Below, one piece after another: positions 18,570-19,552 of a DNA stretch of 19,552 nt. The notes under the pieces are model-generated. The model worked only from the letters and a program-made list of their open reading frames with translations, was not told the DNA's origin and did not search any database. The stretch's first letter is position 1, and every line of letters starts with the position of its first letter. The stretch spans positions 89,328 through 108,879 of the forward strand of contig NW_022985214.1 in NCBI RefSeq assembly GCF_010093535.1, read 5' to 3'. Position numbers and translations under genes: made by a program. This DNA comes from Lindgomyces ingoldianus. Lineage: Eukaryota; Ascomycota; Dothideomycetes; Pleosporales; Lindgomycetaceae.

Positions 18570-18834
18570 TAACTAGTATCTAGACTGTAACGCTGCTGCT
18601 GTGTACAGACAATAGCTGTTAAAAACTAAATTACTTAATTAAAAGCATAAATTAATTAGCTAACTATATTAAAAACTATTAGTTTTAATTAACCTCTACT
18701 AACTACTAAATTACCTTTTATAATGCCTAATCCTTACTTATATTACTTTAAAAAGTAATAAAAAGGAGCTTAGAAACCCTTAGAACTTATTATACTTAAA
18801 AAAGTTAACTTTATTATTAGTAATAGTAAGTATA

Positions 18835-19122
18835 TGTAAGAATATGCTTAAATTGTTCTATTTAAAGTTACCTAGCGAACCTTATATCTAAAGATTCCTT
18901 GTATCGGCTCCGACTCTGCCCTGCCCCTTGTTGTACCTCTATTCCCCTAAGTATTTAGTTGCACTTCCTCTCTTAGTTAGCTTTGTAGTTTTCTAATATC
19001 TTTTTGTACAAGGCCTAAGGTGTTAATAGCATTCCTAGGTTTCTAAATCCCCACGCACTTCTATATGCCTCTAAGTAGATTCCCGCCGCATTCAGACCTG
19101 TTTTCTTGCTTATGCTGTTACA
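18835..19122 (+). repeat. LTR copy C (288 bp)
   Basis: Starts TGTAAGAATATGC and ends TATGCTGTTACA. It shares the full order of conserved blocks with copies A and B but is more mutated. Flanks GTATA and GTAAT are similar without being identical, so a degraded target duplication is possible. No polypurine tract precedes it, which suggests a solo LTR. Confidence 0.82.
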
Positions 19123-19489
19123 GTAATAGTTTTATAGACATAAATATTACTTATTAAAGAGATTATTAAGAGGATAGTATATATTATAAACTAGTATTGC
19201 TATAGTCTTTTAAATTTTTAACACAGTAATTATAGATAGTAACTAGTAGAATCTCTAAGCTAGCTTAGTCTCACGTGTGAATTATTTAATAATCCTAGAT
19301 AATTATTCTAAATAAAGCACTATTTATGTATTAATAGTTTATTTATTAATAAAACTCCTGCTAACGTACTTCACAGGCAAGTTGCTTACACACCTAAGTT
19401 GCTTACTTTTGCTAAGACCCTACTAAACTACCTTTTCTACACTAATGCATTCCTAACAACACTACTTAGATGTGCTAAAAGAACATTAG
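19123..19489. other. AT-rich stretch without recognised gene
   Basis: Nothing recognisable in either direction. The part from 19360 rightward is less mutated and keeps several YCA triplets. If the flanking inverted repeat is a transposon end, this should be the 5' region of the pogo-like element. Confidence 0.35.
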
Positions 19490-19552
19490 ATATAGCTTTG
19501 TTAGATTGAAGCACTGTTTCTAGGCTTCCTGAGATGAATGATGGGTTTGGAT
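19490..19552 (-). repeat. Right arm of inverted repeat pair, reaching window edge
   Basis: The reverse complement reads ATCCAAACCCATCAT and on through AGGAAGCCTAGAAACAGTGC to TCTAACAA, matching 6329-6390. This arm is the less mutated one (CTTCAATC against CTTTAATC). The match may continue beyond the window. Confidence 0.7.

Larger units (their letters stand above)
18333..18834. other. Stretch between LTR B and LTR C with palindromes
   Basis: No recognised gene. The left half holds three palindromic structures listed separately. The right half has a short plus-strand frame from ATG 18723 (MPNPYLYYFKK, then stops) that runs into LTR C; it is too short and broken to call. Confidence 0.4.

Noticed and set aside
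18723..18834. Start of a host gene cut by LTR C
   Set aside because: Only about 11 codons precede the first stop and no family or splice signal is evident.
1..19552. Starship-type giant element
   Set aside because: No tyrosine-recombinase captain gene or cargo genes are readable; every identifiable coding remnant belongs to a standard transposon.

Overview
This 19.5 kb window looks like a transposable-element graveyard in a filamentous ascomycete (Pezizomycotina). It holds parts of at least four element families. Nearly all of it carries saturated repeat-induced point mutation (RIP): C-to-T and G-to-A transitions, AT enrichment, and TAA/TAG stops where related proteins have Gln or Trp. I find no intact host gene. 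Protein identities below come from reading through these stops by eye.

Layout. (1) 1-5100, minus strand: a decayed Ty1/copia retrotransposon whose 3' end lies left of the window. Gag, protease, integrase, reverse transcriptase and RNase H remnants run from right to left, with a probable 5' LTR at 4903-5100. (2) 5101-5870: an AT-rich stretch ending in a polypurine tract, then a 289-bp LTR (copy A, 5871-6159). (3) 6329-7710: the 3' part of a pogo/Tc1-like transposase gene on the minus strand, with a CCHC zinc knuckle, a 10-bp tandem repeat, a hairpin and a tRNA-like segment. (4) 7716-13380: a structurally complete Ty3/gypsy element with two 318-bp LTRs and a perfect 5-bp target duplication (CAAAG). 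Its gag and pol, including a chromodomain-like C-terminus, are dead. (5) 13693-17724: a complete 4.03-kb DNA transposon with 46-bp terminal inverted repeats and a 6-bp flanking repeat (CCTGTG). Its minus-strand transposase has an N-terminal helix-turn-helix and an integrase-like DDE core, and a convergent plus-strand frame is cysteine-rich. (6) 17731-19552: a solo LTR (copy B, perfect CTAAT duplication), a small palindromic element, a third LTR (copy C), and an inverted copy of the sequence at 6329-6390.

The inverted pair 6329-6390 / 19490-19552 may be the ends of one older pogo-like element into which the gypsy element, the DDE transposon and LTRs B and C inserted.

Two results stand out. 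First, the 5-kb gypsy interior and about 3.2 kb of the DDE transposon contain, by eye, no TCA, CCA, TGA or TGG at all, while ACA and GCA remain common. The mutation process therefore appears to have gone to completion only where a pyrimidine precedes CpA. Second, the DDE transposon seems to carry an undescribed accessory gene with a low-complexity Ser/Asn tract and a Cys/His cluster.
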